A model generated the notes under the pieces. That model searched no databases and was not told where the DNA came from. It saw only the letters and a list, made by a program, of their open reading frames with translations. Below are positions 4,916 to 5,169 of a DNA stretch of 5,169 nucleotides, in pieces. Every line of letters begins with the position of its first letter. Positions within the stretch are counted from its first letter, which is position 1. This stretch comes from Chloroflexota bacterium (GTDB lineage Bacteria > Chloroflexota > Dormibacteria > Aeolococcales > Aeolococcaceae). Both the position numbers and the translations under genes were made by a program. The DNA lies in the NCBI GenBank assembly GCA_028287605.1, contig JAQBPI010000219.1, positions 1 through 5,169 of the forward strand, in the 5' to 3' direction.

Positions 4916-5169
4916 CTAGCCGCGGCCCCAGGGGCGCCGCCTGGCGGCCCTGAGGGTGGCGAGCTCCTCGGCCAGGAGGGAGGCACGGCGCTCGGTGGCG
5001 CGGGCGGCGAGGGCCACGGCGTCGAGCGCCTGGGCGTCGGCCCGCGCCTGGAGGAGGGCGGCGTCGGCGCGCTGCTCGAGGGCCGCGCACCGCACCTCGG
5101 CCTGGCTGCGGACCTCGTCGAGCAGCCGCCGCGCCTCGACCGCCTCGGCCTCGGCGCGCCGGCCCTGCT
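4916..5169 (-). CDS. C-terminal fragment of an Ala/Glu/Arg-rich coiled-coil protein
   Basis: This minus-strand reading frame enters from the right edge and stops at TAG (4918-4916), so only the last 83 residues are visible. Almost every codon ends in G or C, matching real genes here. The sequence is dominated by Ala, Arg, Glu and Leu with hydrophobic residues at heptad-like spacing (RRLLDEVRSQAEVRCAALEQ and onward to LLAEELATLR). It ends in a basic, Trp-containing tail (ARRRPWGRG). This indicates a long alpha-helix or coiled coil, as in DivIVA-like, ATPase-stalk or other filament-forming proteins, but no family can be assigned from the fragment. Its stop lies 133 bp upstream of the glgP start on the same strand. 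The start and full length are outside the window. Confidence 0.7.
   Translation of the reverse strand, partial: QGRRAEAEAVEARRLLDEVRSQAEVRCAALEQRADAALLQARADAQALDAVALAARATERRASLLAEELATLRAARRRPWGRG

Noticed and set aside
4783..4986. N-terminal extension of glgP up to 4986
   Set aside because: The extra residues are Pro/Gly/Ser-rich, unlike the family, and would overlap the coiled-coil gene and the stem-loop.

Overview
This is a very GC-rich bacterial window with near-saturated G/C third codon positions in every accepted gene. That composition, strong AAGGAGG-type ribosome binding sites, a Thermotoga/actinobacterial-style alpha-glucan phosphorylase and a two-repeat DUF4388-like protein suggest a high-GC soil-type lineage such as Actinomycetota, Chloroflexota or Candidatus Dormibacterota. 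The lineage is an inference; no rRNA or marker gene is present to settle it.

Layout, left to right. Positions 1-183 are apparently non-coding. They hold an 11-bp GC-rich stem-loop (70-94), three copies of an 18-bp repeat (101-178) and a 12-bp palindrome touching the next gene's stop codon. A minus-strand pair follows: an unrecognised 127-aa protein (1004-1387) and, 67 bp downstream of it, a short-chain dehydrogenase/reductase resembling BadH (184-936). A 65-bp divergent gap separates this pair from a plus-strand gene (1453-2274) for a 273-aa protein with two DUF4388-like halves and a pentapeptide-repeat tail. That gene converges on a tiny minus-strand zinc-ribbon gene (2275-2481); their stop codons touch with no spacer. 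After a 120-bp gap comes the largest gene, a minus-strand alpha-glucan (glycogen/maltodextrin) phosphorylase, glgP (2602-4782). The right edge holds the 3' end of a minus-strand Ala/Glu/Arg-rich coiled-coil protein (4916-5169), which runs off the window.

How the genes relate: only the dehydrogenase and the phosphorylase have clear biochemical roles, redox of a hydroxyacyl-CoA-like or other alcohol substrate and glucan phosphorolysis respectively. They do not form an obvious pathway. Five of the six genes lie on the minus strand but are separated by gaps of 67-133 bp, several containing stem-loops without U-tracts, so one long operon is not evident. I found no mobile element, CRISPR array, tRNA or rRNA, and no convincing novel multi-gene system. 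The most unusual items are the repeat cluster, the abutting convergent stops, the duplicated DUF4388-like protein with its tail, and the lack of a Shine-Dalgarno sequence at glgP.
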